A DNA stretch of 64,000 nt. Origin: JANNSX01 sp041397825 (GTDB lineage: Bacteria > Pseudomonadota > Alphaproteobacteria > Rhizobiales > Hyphomicrobiaceae). The notes under the pieces are model-generated. The model was not told the origin of the DNA, did no database searches, and saw nothing but the letters and a program-made list of their open reading frames with translations. Below, piece after piece: positions 32,255 through 39,974 of this stretch; the stretch's first letter is position 1; each line of letters starts with the position of its first letter. Position numbers and translations under genes: made by a program. The stretch covers positions 930,001 through 994,000 of the forward strand of contig JAWKVX010000002.1 of assembly GCA_041397825.1 (NCBI GenBank). The letters are read 5' to 3'.

Positions 32255-33136
32255 ATGCCGCTCAAAGGTATTCTGCCCGCCCTGGTCACCCCTTTCGATG
32301 CCCGCAGCAAGCTCGATTTCGACGCCTTCGAGAAGCTGCTTGAGCATTTGCGCGCGGCTGGCGTCTCGGGCTGGGTTCCATGCGGATCGACCGGCGAATA
32401 CAACCTGATGTCCGACACCGAGCGCGAGGAGGTGCTGAAATTCGTCAAAGCCTTCGCCGAGCCCGGTGAGACGTTGATCGCCGGCAGTAACGCGCCGCAC
32501 ACCGCGGGCGTCATCGCCAACACGCGGCGGGCCAAGGAGTTGGGCTACGACATCGTGTTGCTTTCGACGCCCTTCTACACGAAGCCGACCGAGACCGAGC
32601 TCATTCGCCACTACCACGCAGTCCTGGATGCGGTCGACGTCAAGATCGTGCTCTACAGCTACCCCGGAAAGGACGGAATCGAACTCGGCTACGAGGTGCT
32701 CGATGCACTGGCCGACCACCCGCGTGTGATCGGCATCAAGGAGAGCTCCGGCGTGCTGCAACGTGCCATCGGCATCGCGTCGCGCTACAAGGGCCGTCTC
32801 GAGCTCGTCTCGGGCTCCGACGACATCGCGCTCGACTTCATGCTCTGGGGATCGGACAGCTGGATCTGCGGTCCGGCCAACTGCATGGCGAAGGCCGTCT
32901 GTGATCTCGACCGCACCTATCGCAAGGGGGATATCGTCAAGGCCAAGGCGCAGATGGAGACGCTGTTCACCGCGATGAACATCCTCGAGTCCGGCAAGTT
33001 CGTACAGAAGGTGAAATACGGCTGCGAATTGCAGGGCACGCCAGTGGGCGAGGCGCGCATGCCGCTCGGCCCTCTGACGGATGATGAGAAGTCTGCCTTC
33101 CGAAAGGCAATGCAGCCGATTCTGGACTGGGCATGA
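32255..33136 (+). CDS. DapA/N-acetylneuraminate lyase family aldolase
   Basis: A 293-residue class I aldolase of the dihydrodipicolinate synthase family. The Schiff-base lysine is Lys162 in IGIKESSG. The catalytic tyrosine is Tyr134 in VLYSYPGKDG, where DapA has YNVPxRT. The pocket loop is PCGSTGEYN (42-50) instead of GTTGE. These differences, and the regulator next door, point to a catabolic lyase or dehydratase rather than lysine synthesis. Candidates include 2-keto-3-deoxy-sugar acid lyases or the deaminase of hydroxyproline breakdown. The ATG has GGGAG before it. Expression should be controlled by the divergent GntR protein. Confidence 0.92.
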   Translation: MPLKGILPALVTPFDARSKLDFDAFEKLLEHLRAAGVSGWVPCGSTGEYNLMSDTEREEVLKFVKAFAEPGETLIAGSNAPHTAGVIANTRRAKELGYDIVLLSTPFYTKPTETELIRHYHAVLDAVDVKIVLYSYPGKDGIELGYEVLDALADHPRVIGIKESSGVLQRAIGIASRYKGRLELVSGSDDIALDFMLWGSDSWICGPANCMAKAVCDLDRTYRKGDIVKAKAQMETLFTAMNILESGKFVQKVKYGCELQGTPVGEARMPLGPLTDDEKSAFRKAMQPILDWA

Positions 33137-33179
33137 AACAGCAACGGCGGTCTCGTCGTCTTGGATCCTCGCCGGCCTC

Positions 33180-33941
33180 TCAATACACCGCCCGGCCGCC
33201 CGACAGATCGAACGTGAAGGCGGTCGTGAAGCTCGCGGCCGGCGAGACGATCCACGCGATCATCGCCGCCGCCTCCTCGAGAGCGCCCAGACGCTTCATT
33301 GGAATCTTCGCTACCATGTAGTCGATGGTCGCCTGCGGCAGCGCGTCCACCATCGGCGTCTGGATGACGGCCGGCGCCAGCGCGTTGATGGTGATGCCCG
33401 TCTCCGCGTAGTCCTTGCCCATCGACTTGACGAGGCCGATGAGGCCCGCCTTCGTCGCCGAGTAAGCGGCCATTCCGGCGTTGCCGTCCTTGCCGGCGAT
33501 GGATGCGATGTGCAGGATGCGGCCGTAATTGTGCTTGAGCATACCCGGCACGAAGGCTTTCGTCAGGATCATGGCGCCGCGCAGGTTGATGCGGTAGACG
33601 TGGTCGAAATCGTCGAGGTCGACCTCGTGCGGCTTGATGTTCGTCTTGCCGGTGATGCCCGCGCAATTGACGAGGCCGTGCAGCTGGCCGTGCTTGGCCT
33701 CGGCGGCCTTGGCCGCGGCGAGCACGCTTTGATCGTCGGTGACGTCGCAGTGAAGGCCTTCAGCCTTGCCACCGGCCTTGATGATCGTGGCGACGGTCTC
33801 GGCCGTCCCCTTGTCGTCGCGATCCATGCAGAGGATGGTGACGCCCGAGCGGGCGAGATACTCGGCCGTCGTGCGGCCGATGCCGCTGCCGGCCCCGACG
33901 ATGGCGACGCGATAGGGCAGGGTGGGGAACAGGGTCGACAT
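33180..33941 (-). CDS. SDR family oxidoreductase
   Basis: A 253-residue short-chain dehydrogenase. The cofactor motif is VGAGSGIG at about 15-22, the acidic MDRDD after strand 2 suggests NAD preference, and NCAG, the catalytic Ser in IASIAG and the YSATK pair complete the active site. The C-terminal SPAASFTTAFTFDLSGGRAVY is typical. The start is ATG at 33941 (MSTLFPTLPYRVAIVG). The reading frame runs on upstream but is antisense to the next gene there. It is convergent with the DapA-type gene across 43 bases and may act on a product of the same pathway. Confidence 0.93.
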   Translation of the reverse strand: MSTLFPTLPYRVAIVGAGSGIGRTTAEYLARSGVTILCMDRDDKGTAETVATIIKAGGKAEGLHCDVTDDQSVLAAAKAAEAKHGQLHGLVNCAGITGKTNIKPHEVDLDDFDHVYRINLRGAMILTKAFVPGMLKHNYGRILHIASIAGKDGNAGMAAYSATKAGLIGLVKSMGKDYAETGITINALAPAVIQTPMVDALPQATIDYMVAKIPMKRLGALEEAAAMIAWIVSPAASFTTAFTFDLSGGRAVY

Positions 33942-34064
33942 CTCTGACCTCGCTTTCTCGATAGGCGCCATTTCCACTGTTAGGGCCTGACGCGTCAAGG
34001 CGGCCCCGGGCTCCCCAGGCTGCCGCGGGCGTGGCATACTGTGCGCTGAGGGCGGAGGCCTCCT

Positions 34065-34964
34065 ATGCACGCTTTGCACATCGGCGACGTCACGATCACG
34101 AGCCTGATCGAGCGGGACGGTCCGTGGCGGCGGCCGGAGGACTTCTTCCTCGGCTACGATACCCGGATCGCGCGGGCACATCTCGACACGCTGCCGCCGT
34201 GCGTCTTCGACCAAGCCACGGGCCGGATGATCATCACTTACCAGACCTTCGTGGTCCGCACGCCCCGCCACACCGTGCTGATCGACACCTGCACGGGCGA
34301 GGACAAGGGTTACGCCGCCCCGCTCGATTTCCCCAAGCAGCCTTGGCGCGACGCCTTCGACGCGGCGGGCCTCACGTCCGAGAGCATCACGCACGTCTTC
34401 TGCACGCATCTGCATTTCGACCATACGGGCTGGAACACGCGGCTCGAGAATGGCCGCTGGGTGCCGACGTTCCCGAATGCCAAGTACATCTTCCACCGTG
34501 CCGAGTATGCGCATTGGGAGCGCGTGGCGCGTGAAGGCGACAAGCCGCCGGGACCTTCGCCCGACAGCGCCTGGAGCTACAACTGCCGGCCGATCGTCGA
34601 GGCGGGTCAGGCTCTGCTCGTCGATGACGGTTTCGAGCTTGACGAGACCTTCCGGTTGATTTCGACACCGGGGCATTCGCCGCATCATTGCTGCGTCGAG
34701 ATCACCTCGAAGGGGCAGACCGTGATCGTCACCGGTGACCTGATGCATCACGTCTTCCAGGTGCGCGAGCCAGGCTGGTCGACGGTTTTCGACAGCGATC
34801 CGGCGGAAGCAGCGCGCTCCCGCCGGGACTTCCTGGCCGCGGTCGCCGATACGCCGACCATCATTCTGCCCGTGCACTTTCCCGACCCGACGACGGGACG
34901 CGTGGTGGCTGGCAAGGTCGGTTTCGACTTTCAGTTCTTGTGCGCGAGCAGCCCCGCTCCCTGA
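34065..34964 (+). CDS. MBL-fold metallo-hydrolase
   Basis: A 299-residue metallo-beta-lactamase-fold hydrolase. The dinuclear metal motif HLHFDHTG has His115, His117, Asp119 and His120; further ligands are in STPGHSPHHC, VTGDLMHH and the late IILPVHFPDP. The layout matches the quorum-quenching-lactonase/AttM-like and alkylsulfatase-free group often annotated as MBL fold metallo-hydrolase. The substrate is unknown. The ATG at 34065 has GGCGGAGG upstream. It is divergent from the SDR gene and followed by the trehalose operon. Confidence 0.9.
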   Translation: MHALHIGDVTITSLIERDGPWRRPEDFFLGYDTRIARAHLDTLPPCVFDQATGRMIITYQTFVVRTPRHTVLIDTCTGEDKGYAAPLDFPKQPWRDAFDAAGLTSESITHVFCTHLHFDHTGWNTRLENGRWVPTFPNAKYIFHRAEYAHWERVAREGDKPPGPSPDSAWSYNCRPIVEAGQALLVDDGFELDETFRLISTPGHSPHHCCVEITSKGQTVIVTGDLMHHVFQVREPGWSTVFDSDPAEAARSRRDFLAAVADTPTIILPVHFPDPTTGRVVAGKVGFDFQFLCASSPAP

Positions 34965-35030
34965 CGGGGCAGTGGACCCCTCAGGCGACCCCGCCCATTG
35001 CGGCTCTCCGGACGCCGAGGCCATTTGGTT

Positions 35031-35059
35031 TTGACATCTGGTGTCCGACAGGACATGCT
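35031..35059 (+). promoter_or_regulatory. Candidate promoter of the trehalose operon
   Basis: A perfect TTGACA at 35031-35036 is followed 17 bases later by CATGCT (35054-35059), a weak -10. The spacer holds TGTCC-GACA-GGACA, a short inverted repeat. It lies inside the open frame that could extend otsB upstream, which supports a downstream otsB start near 35168. The -10 is poor, so an activator or alternative sigma factor may be needed. Confidence 0.4.
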
Positions 35060-35167
35060 GTCTATCTAACCCTATTCAGTGGCCGGCCTGGGCGAATCTT
35101 CGCCCGACGTGGGCAATTTTCGATTGCCGATCGCCGGTTCGACCCAACCGCCAAGCGGAATGGAGCA

Positions 35168-35905
35168 TTGACGGATCTTTCCACTCTTGAGGGCTGCGCG
35201 CTGTTTCTCGACTTCGACGGGACGTTGGTGGACATCGCACCCACGCCTGGCGGTGTCGTGGTCCCGGCAGGCCTCCTGGAACAGCTCGAAACCCTGAGGC
35301 AGCAGCTGGACGGGGCATTGGCGATCCTGACGGGGCGTTCCGTCCGGCAAATCGACCGGCTTCTGTCTCCCCTCAAGTTTATCGTTTCTGGAGGGCACGG
35401 GGCGGAGATTCGCTCCTCGCCCGTGGGTGGGGTCGAGATGCGGGCAGCGCCGATCGATGACACCGTCGTGACGGCCATCGGGCGGCTCGCCAATACGGAG
35501 CGACGGATTCTGGTCGAGCCGAAATCCACATCGGTGGCCGTGCATTACCGCCAAGCTCCCGATGCCGGGACGGAGCTCGAGGCAGCGCTCGATGCGATTG
35601 TCCGGACGGCTGGTGATGGACTGGAGATCCGTCGTGGGCGCATGGTGCTCGAGGTGGCTCCGCGAGGCGTGTCAAAAGGTGCGGCACTCGGAATTTTGAT
35701 GAGCCAGCCTGTGTTTCGAGGCCGTCGCCCGATCGTGATCGGTGACGACCTGACGGACGAATCCGCGTTTGCCGCAGCGCAGCGATGGGGCGGGCAAGGC
35801 CTCAAGGTCGCCGGCGAGCACTTCCGGGCCGAGTCCGCGGACTTTGCCGGCGCCGGTGAGGTCAGGCGCTGGCTTGCCGCCCGCATCAGGAGGACCATTG
35901 CATGA
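35168..35905 (+). CDS. otsB: Trehalose-6-phosphate phosphatase
   Basis: Removes phosphate from trehalose 6-phosphate; HAD superfamily. The nucleophile motif LFLDFDGTLVDIAPTP begins about 12 residues after the proposed start, with Asp15 and Asp17. Motif II is ILTGRS, VSGGHGAEIR is family specific, and the late acidic pair is IGDDLTDESAFAAA. The length from 35168 is about 245 residues, normal for OtsB. The start is uncertain: a TTG at 35168 gives the right length, while the first upstream ATG (34940) would add 76 atypical residues and overlap the previous gene. The stop overlaps the GH15 start by four bases. Confidence 0.92.
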   Translation: MTDLSTLEGCALFLDFDGTLVDIAPTPGGVVVPAGLLEQLETLRQQLDGALAILTGRSVRQIDRLLSPLKFIVSGGHGAEIRSSPVGGVEMRAAPIDDTVVTAIGRLANTERRILVEPKSTSVAVHYRQAPDAGTELEAALDAIVRTAGDGLEIRRGRMVLEVAPRGVSKGAALGILMSQPVFRGRRPIVIGDDLTDESAFAAAQRWGGQGLKVAGEHFRAESADFAGAGEVRRWLAARIRRTIA

Positions 35906-37692
35906 GCCTGTCGCCCTCACTCGATCTCGCGGTCATTGGCAACAGCAATGTCGCCGGACTGATCGACTGCGACGGACGGATGGTATGGGCCTGCTGGCCG
36001 AGGATCGATGGCGATCCCATCTTCCCGGCCCTGCTCGACGGCGACGATCCCGCCGGCGGCTACTTCTCGATCGGCTTCGACGAGCCGGCCCGCTCGGTCC
36101 AAAGCTATGTCCGCAACACGGCGATCGTGCGCACCGTCCTAACCTCGCCGACCGGAGCCGCTTTCGCCATCACGGACTTCGCGCCGCGCTTTCGCCAGCA
36201 CGGCCGGACCTACCGACCGGCGATGTTCGTCCGTCGCGTCGAGCCGGTCGCCGGGCTCTGCCGCATCCGCGTTCGCATGCGGCCCCGGATGGACTACGGC
36301 GCCTGTGCGCCTGAGGTGGTCGTCGGCAGCAATCACATTCGCTATCTTGGCGATAGCACGTCCTTCCGCATGACCACCGATGCGCCGGTGTCCTACATCG
36401 CCGACGAGCATGCCTTCGTGCTGGCCCGGCCATTCAACTTCATCGTTCATGCCGACGAGAGCTTCACCGATACGGTGCCTCGCGTCGCCCGCGAGTTCGA
36501 GGACAACACGCGTGACTACTGGCGCGACTGGGTGCGCAATCTCAATCTGCCGTTCGAATGGCAGGAGGCGGTGATCCGCGCGGCCATCACGCTCCAGCTC
36601 TGCAGCTACCACGAGACGGGCGCCATCGTCGCCGCCCTGACGACCTCGATCCCCGAGTCGCTCGACTCGGAGCGCAACTGGGATTATCGGTATTGCTGGA
36701 TACGGGACGCCTTCTTCACCGTCCACGCTCTCAATCGCGTCGGTGCAACGCGCACGATGGAGCGGTTCATCGAATATGTGACGAATATCATCGCCTACGA
36801 GCAGGGCCCGACCCTCAAGCCCGTCTACTCGATCCTGCCCGAGCGGTCGCTCGAGGAAAGGACCGCGCCCTCGCTCCGCGGCTACCGCAATGTGCGCCCC
36901 GTCAGGGTCGGCAATGCCGCCGTCGAGCAGGTGCAGCACGACGTCTATGGCAGTGTCATTCTCGCCGCGTCGCAGATGTTCTTCGACGAGCGTCTGCCGG
37001 CCAAGGGCGGCATCTCTCTCTTCGAGCTGCTGGAGCCGCTCGGCCGGCACGCGCTGACCTACGCCCTGACGCCGGATGCCGGCATCTGGGAGTATCGCGG
37101 CCGCACTCGCGTTCATACCTACTCGGCGGCGATGTGCTGGGTCGCCTGCGATCGGCTGTCCCGCATCGCCGATCTGCTCGAGCTCCGTGCCAAGGCGGCC
37201 GAATGGCGATCGGCCGCCGACAAACTCCGCGAGACGATCTTGTCGCGGGCGTGGAATGAGGGAGAGCGCTGTTTCGCGGGTAGCCTCGATTCCGAAGAGC
37301 TCGACGCGAGCGTGCTGCTCCTGCACGAGCTCGGCATGGTCTCGGCGTCGGACGAACGGTTCGTGGCGACCGTCGAGACGATCGGCAAGCGGCTCATGCG
37401 CGGCGACTATCTGCTGCGCTACGAGGCGCCCGACGACTTCGGCACGCCGGCGGCGGCTTTCACGATCTGCACCTTCTGGTATGTCGACGCCCTGGCGGCC
37501 ATCGGCCGGTACGACGAGGCACGCCGCATCTTCGAGTTGCTGCTTAGCCGGCGCAATCACGTCGGCCTGTTGTCGGAGGATATCGATCCGACCACGGGTG
37601 AACTGCTCGGTAACTTCCCGCAGGCCTACTCCATGGTCGGTCTCATCGTCGCCGCGATGCGACTGTCGCGCGGCTGGGAGGGCGCGCGATGA
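35902..37692 (+). CDS. Glycoside hydrolase family 15 protein (glucoamylase/trehalase-like)
   Basis: A 596-residue cytosolic inverting glycosidase of GH15. The N-terminal beta-sandwich (about 1-200) begins with IGNSNVAGLIDCDGRMVWACW, as in bacterial GH15 trehalases. The (alpha/alpha)6 barrel follows, with ERNWDYRYCWIRDAFF (about 257-272), the catalytic Glu397 in PDAGIWEYRG and the second acid in LLSEDIDPTTGELLGN, then FPQAYSMVGL. No signal peptide. Its ATG overlaps the otsB stop and its stop overlaps the otsA start, so the enzyme is translated together with both trehalose-synthesis genes. This makes trehalose or a related glucoside its likely substrate. Confidence 0.92.
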   Translation: MSLSPSLDLAVIGNSNVAGLIDCDGRMVWACWPRIDGDPIFPALLDGDDPAGGYFSIGFDEPARSVQSYVRNTAIVRTVLTSPTGAAFAITDFAPRFRQHGRTYRPAMFVRRVEPVAGLCRIRVRMRPRMDYGACAPEVVVGSNHIRYLGDSTSFRMTTDAPVSYIADEHAFVLARPFNFIVHADESFTDTVPRVAREFEDNTRDYWRDWVRNLNLPFEWQEAVIRAAITLQLCSYHETGAIVAALTTSIPESLDSERNWDYRYCWIRDAFFTVHALNRVGATRTMERFIEYVTNIIAYEQGPTLKPVYSILPERSLEERTAPSLRGYRNVRPVRVGNAAVEQVQHDVYGSVILAASQMFFDERLPAKGGISLFELLEPLGRHALTYALTPDAGIWEYRGRTRVHTYSAAMCWVACDRLSRIADLLELRAKAAEWRSAADKLRETILSRAWNEGERCFAGSLDSEELDASVLLLHELGMVSASDERFVATVETIGKRLMRGDYLLRYEAPDDFGTPAAAFTICTFWYVDALAAIGRYDEARRIFELLLSRRNHVGLLSEDIDPTTGELLGNFPQAYSMVGLIVAAMRLSRGWEGAR

Positions 37693-39944
37693 AGCTCCGC
37701 TCGCTTGGTCCGCGCCTGGGCCTCGGCGCCATCTTCGCCAATCCTATCGTTCGCTACGCCATCCTGGCGCTCGCGGCGACGGCGATCATGATCTTGGCGC
37801 TCACCCCGCTGACGACGTTCCTGGTCGAGGAGTGGTCCGAACGGGACTTGGAGCTGCGGGCGACGCTTGCCTTTCGATCCATCCGGGAGCCCGTGGCCAC
37901 TGGCTTGAGAGCGAGCGACGGTTCCGACATCGCTACGATCCTCAATCGCCTGGCGGAAGACGAGCGCATTCTCGGGCTCGGATTCTGCACCGCGGAGCGG
38001 CAGCTCATCGCTCCAACCCGGAGCATGCCGCCGGCCCTCTCGTGCGAGAGCATCCCGATGGGGCCGACGGCGTCGTTCGGCATCGTCGACGACGCGGACC
38101 GGCGCCTGCACGTCGGCGCGTTTCCCGTCTGGGCCGGAAGCCGGTCGGGCCACCTGCTCGTCGTGCACGATCTTAGCTTCCTCGATCGCCGCATTCGACA
38201 GGCCCGCGCCTACACGATTCTGGGGCTGGCCGGCATTGCCATCGGACTGGGCCTGCTCGCCAGCGTGATCATGTTCGGACTGATGCGGGCCTGGAATAGA
38301 ACGGTCCGCCACGCCATCGTCCGGGCCCGGCGTGGCAGCCTCGAGGCGCCGCCGCAGACCGGAATGCCGATCGGTCCGGACGTGCGCAGCGTGCTGCGCG
38401 AGTTGAGGCGAGAGCGCCGTTTCACCGACGGCATCTACGTCGAGTGGTCGCCGAGCACGCTGCAGCGGCTCCTGGTTGAGGAGCTGCCGGACACGGAAGT
38501 CCTGGTGGTCTCCAATCGCGAGCCCTACATTCACAACCATGCGGAGGGTGGTGTCTCGCTACAGATCCCGGCCAGCGGCTTGGTGGCCGCGCTCGAGCCA
38601 GTGGTCAGAGCCTGCGGCGGCACGTGGATTGCTCACGGCTCCGGCTCCGCCGACCGGGAGACGGTTGATGCGCATGACCGTGTTCGCGTGCCTCCGGCCA
38701 ATCCGGCCTATACGCTCCGTCGCGTCTGGCTGACCGAGGAGGAGCAGGCCGGCTACTACTATGGCTTCGCCAACGAGGGTCTCTGGCCGCTCTGCCACAT
38801 CGCCTTCGTCCGGCCGATCTTCCGTGAGGAGGACTGGGCCTGCTATCGCGCGGTCAACGAGCGGTTCGCGGACGTCGTGGCGGAGGAGGCGACATCGGCA
38901 AATCCCATCGTGTTGGTGCAGGACTATCACTTCGCGCTGCTGCCGCGCATGATCCGCGACCGGTTGCCGAAGGCGACCATCATCGCCTTTTGGCACATTC
39001 CCTGGCCGAACGCGGAAACGTTCGGGATCTGCCCGCGCCGCGAGGAGATCATCGACGGACTGCTCGGCAGCACGATCCTCGGTTTCCACACGCAGTTTCA
39101 CTGCAACAACTTCATCGAGGCGACCGACCGCTTCGTCGAGAGCCGGATCGACCGGGAGCTGGCATCCGTCAGCTTCGGCGGCCGGGAGACTCTCATCCGG
39201 CCCTATCCCATCTCCATCGAGTGGCCGCCTGCGGCGCTGGCCGACCAGGCGTCCGTCGAGGCGTGCCGGAGTGCCGTCCGGGCCCGCTTTGCGCTTCCCG
39301 ACGATGTGCGCATCGCCGTCGGCATCGAGCGGTTCGACTACACGAAGGGCATTCTGGATCGCCTCGCCGCCATAGACGATCTGCTCACCCGCCGCCCGGA
39401 GTGGCGGGGCAAGCTCGTCTTCGTGCAGGCGGCGGCTCCGACGAGGAGCAAGCTCGATGCCTATTCGGCCTTGCAGGCCGACGCCGAGAAGCTGGCCGCC
39501 GAGATCAATGCAAGGCACGGCGCAGGCGGTGTCGAGCCGATCCGCCTGGTTATCCGGCACCATGATCCGGCCGAGGTGTTCGAACTCTTTCGCGCCGCCG
39601 ACATCTGCATCGTCTCCAGCTTGCATGACGGAATGAACCTGGTGGCCAAGGAGTTCGTGGCGGCGCGCGACGACAATCGGGGCGTGCTGATCCTGTCGAG
39701 CTTCGCCGGCGCCTCGCGCGAGCTCGGCGAGGCGCTGATCGTCAATCCATACGATACCCATGGCATGGCGGAAGCGGTCGACGTGGCGCTTCGCATGTCT
39801 GTCGGCGAGCAGCAGGATCGCATGAGCCTGATGCGCGACCAGATCCGGCAACGCAACGTCTATCGCTGGGCGGCGCAGATGCTGCAGGATGCGGCGCGCA
39901 TCCGGCGGCGCGAGCACATCCTGCCGGGCGGCCTCGCCGCCTGA
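37689..39944 (+). CDS. otsA: Membrane-anchored trehalose-6-phosphate synthase (sensor-like N-terminus fused to GT20)
   Basis: The C-terminal 480 residues (about 270-745) are a complete family 20 glycosyltransferase that makes trehalose 6-phosphate from a sugar nucleotide and glucose 6-phosphate. Visible parts are VLVVSNREPY, VQDYHFALLPRMIR, FWHIPWPNAE, GFHTQFHCNNF, GIERFDYTKGI and SLHDGMNLVAKEF. In place of the usual short start there are 270 extra residues. They comprise a helix at about 21-45, an extracytoplasmic domain of about 125 residues, a second helix at about 174-198 and a basic HAMP-like linker. Standard OtsA is about 460-490 residues and soluble. The protein looks like a receptor whose output is trehalose synthesis. 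Confidence 0.94.
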   Translation: MKLRSLGPRLGLGAIFANPIVRYAILALAATAIMILALTPLTTFLVEEWSERDLELRATLAFRSIREPVATGLRASDGSDIATILNRLAEDERILGLGFCTAERQLIAPTRSMPPALSCESIPMGPTASFGIVDDADRRLHVGAFPVWAGSRSGHLLVVHDLSFLDRRIRQARAYTILGLAGIAIGLGLLASVIMFGLMRAWNRTVRHAIVRARRGSLEAPPQTGMPIGPDVRSVLRELRRERRFTDGIYVEWSPSTLQRLLVEELPDTEVLVVSNREPYIHNHAEGGVSLQIPASGLVAALEPVVRACGGTWIAHGSGSADRETVDAHDRVRVPPANPAYTLRRVWLTEEEQAGYYYGFANEGLWPLCHIAFVRPIFREEDWACYRAVNERFADVVAEEATSANPIVLVQDYHFALLPRMIRDRLPKATIIAFWHIPWPNAETFGICPRREEIIDGLLGSTILGFHTQFHCNNFIEATDRFVESRIDRELASVSFGGRETLIRPYPISIEWPPAALADQASVEACRSAVRARFALPDDVRIAVGIERFDYTKGILDRLAAIDDLLTRRPEWRGKLVFVQAAAPTRSKLDAYSALQADAEKLAAEINARHGAGGVEPIRLVIRHHDPAEVFELFRAADICIVSSLHDGMNLVAKEFVAARDDNRGVLILSSFAGASRELGEALIVNPYDTHGMAEAVDVALRMSVGEQQDRMSLMRDQIRQRNVYRWAAQMLQDAARIRRREHILPGGLAA

Positions 39945-39954
39945 GATCGGGGGA

Positions 39955-39974
39955 GGCGCGGCCGCCGCCGCGTC
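39955..39974. terminator. Weak hairpin between convergent otsA and mfd
   Basis: GGCGCGGC at 39955-39962 and GCCGCGTC at 39967-39974 form an 8-bp stem with one G-T pair and a 4-base loop, directly before the mfd stop. It fills most of the 30-base gap between the two convergent genes. Confidence 0.4.

Noticed and set aside
33942..35024. Upstream extension of the SDR frame
   Set aside because: This part is antisense to the MBL-fold gene. The SDR fold begins at the ATG at 33941.
36139..37560. Leftward open frame of 473 codons
   Set aside because: Antisense to the GH15 gene, whose catalytic motifs are clear; a shadow.
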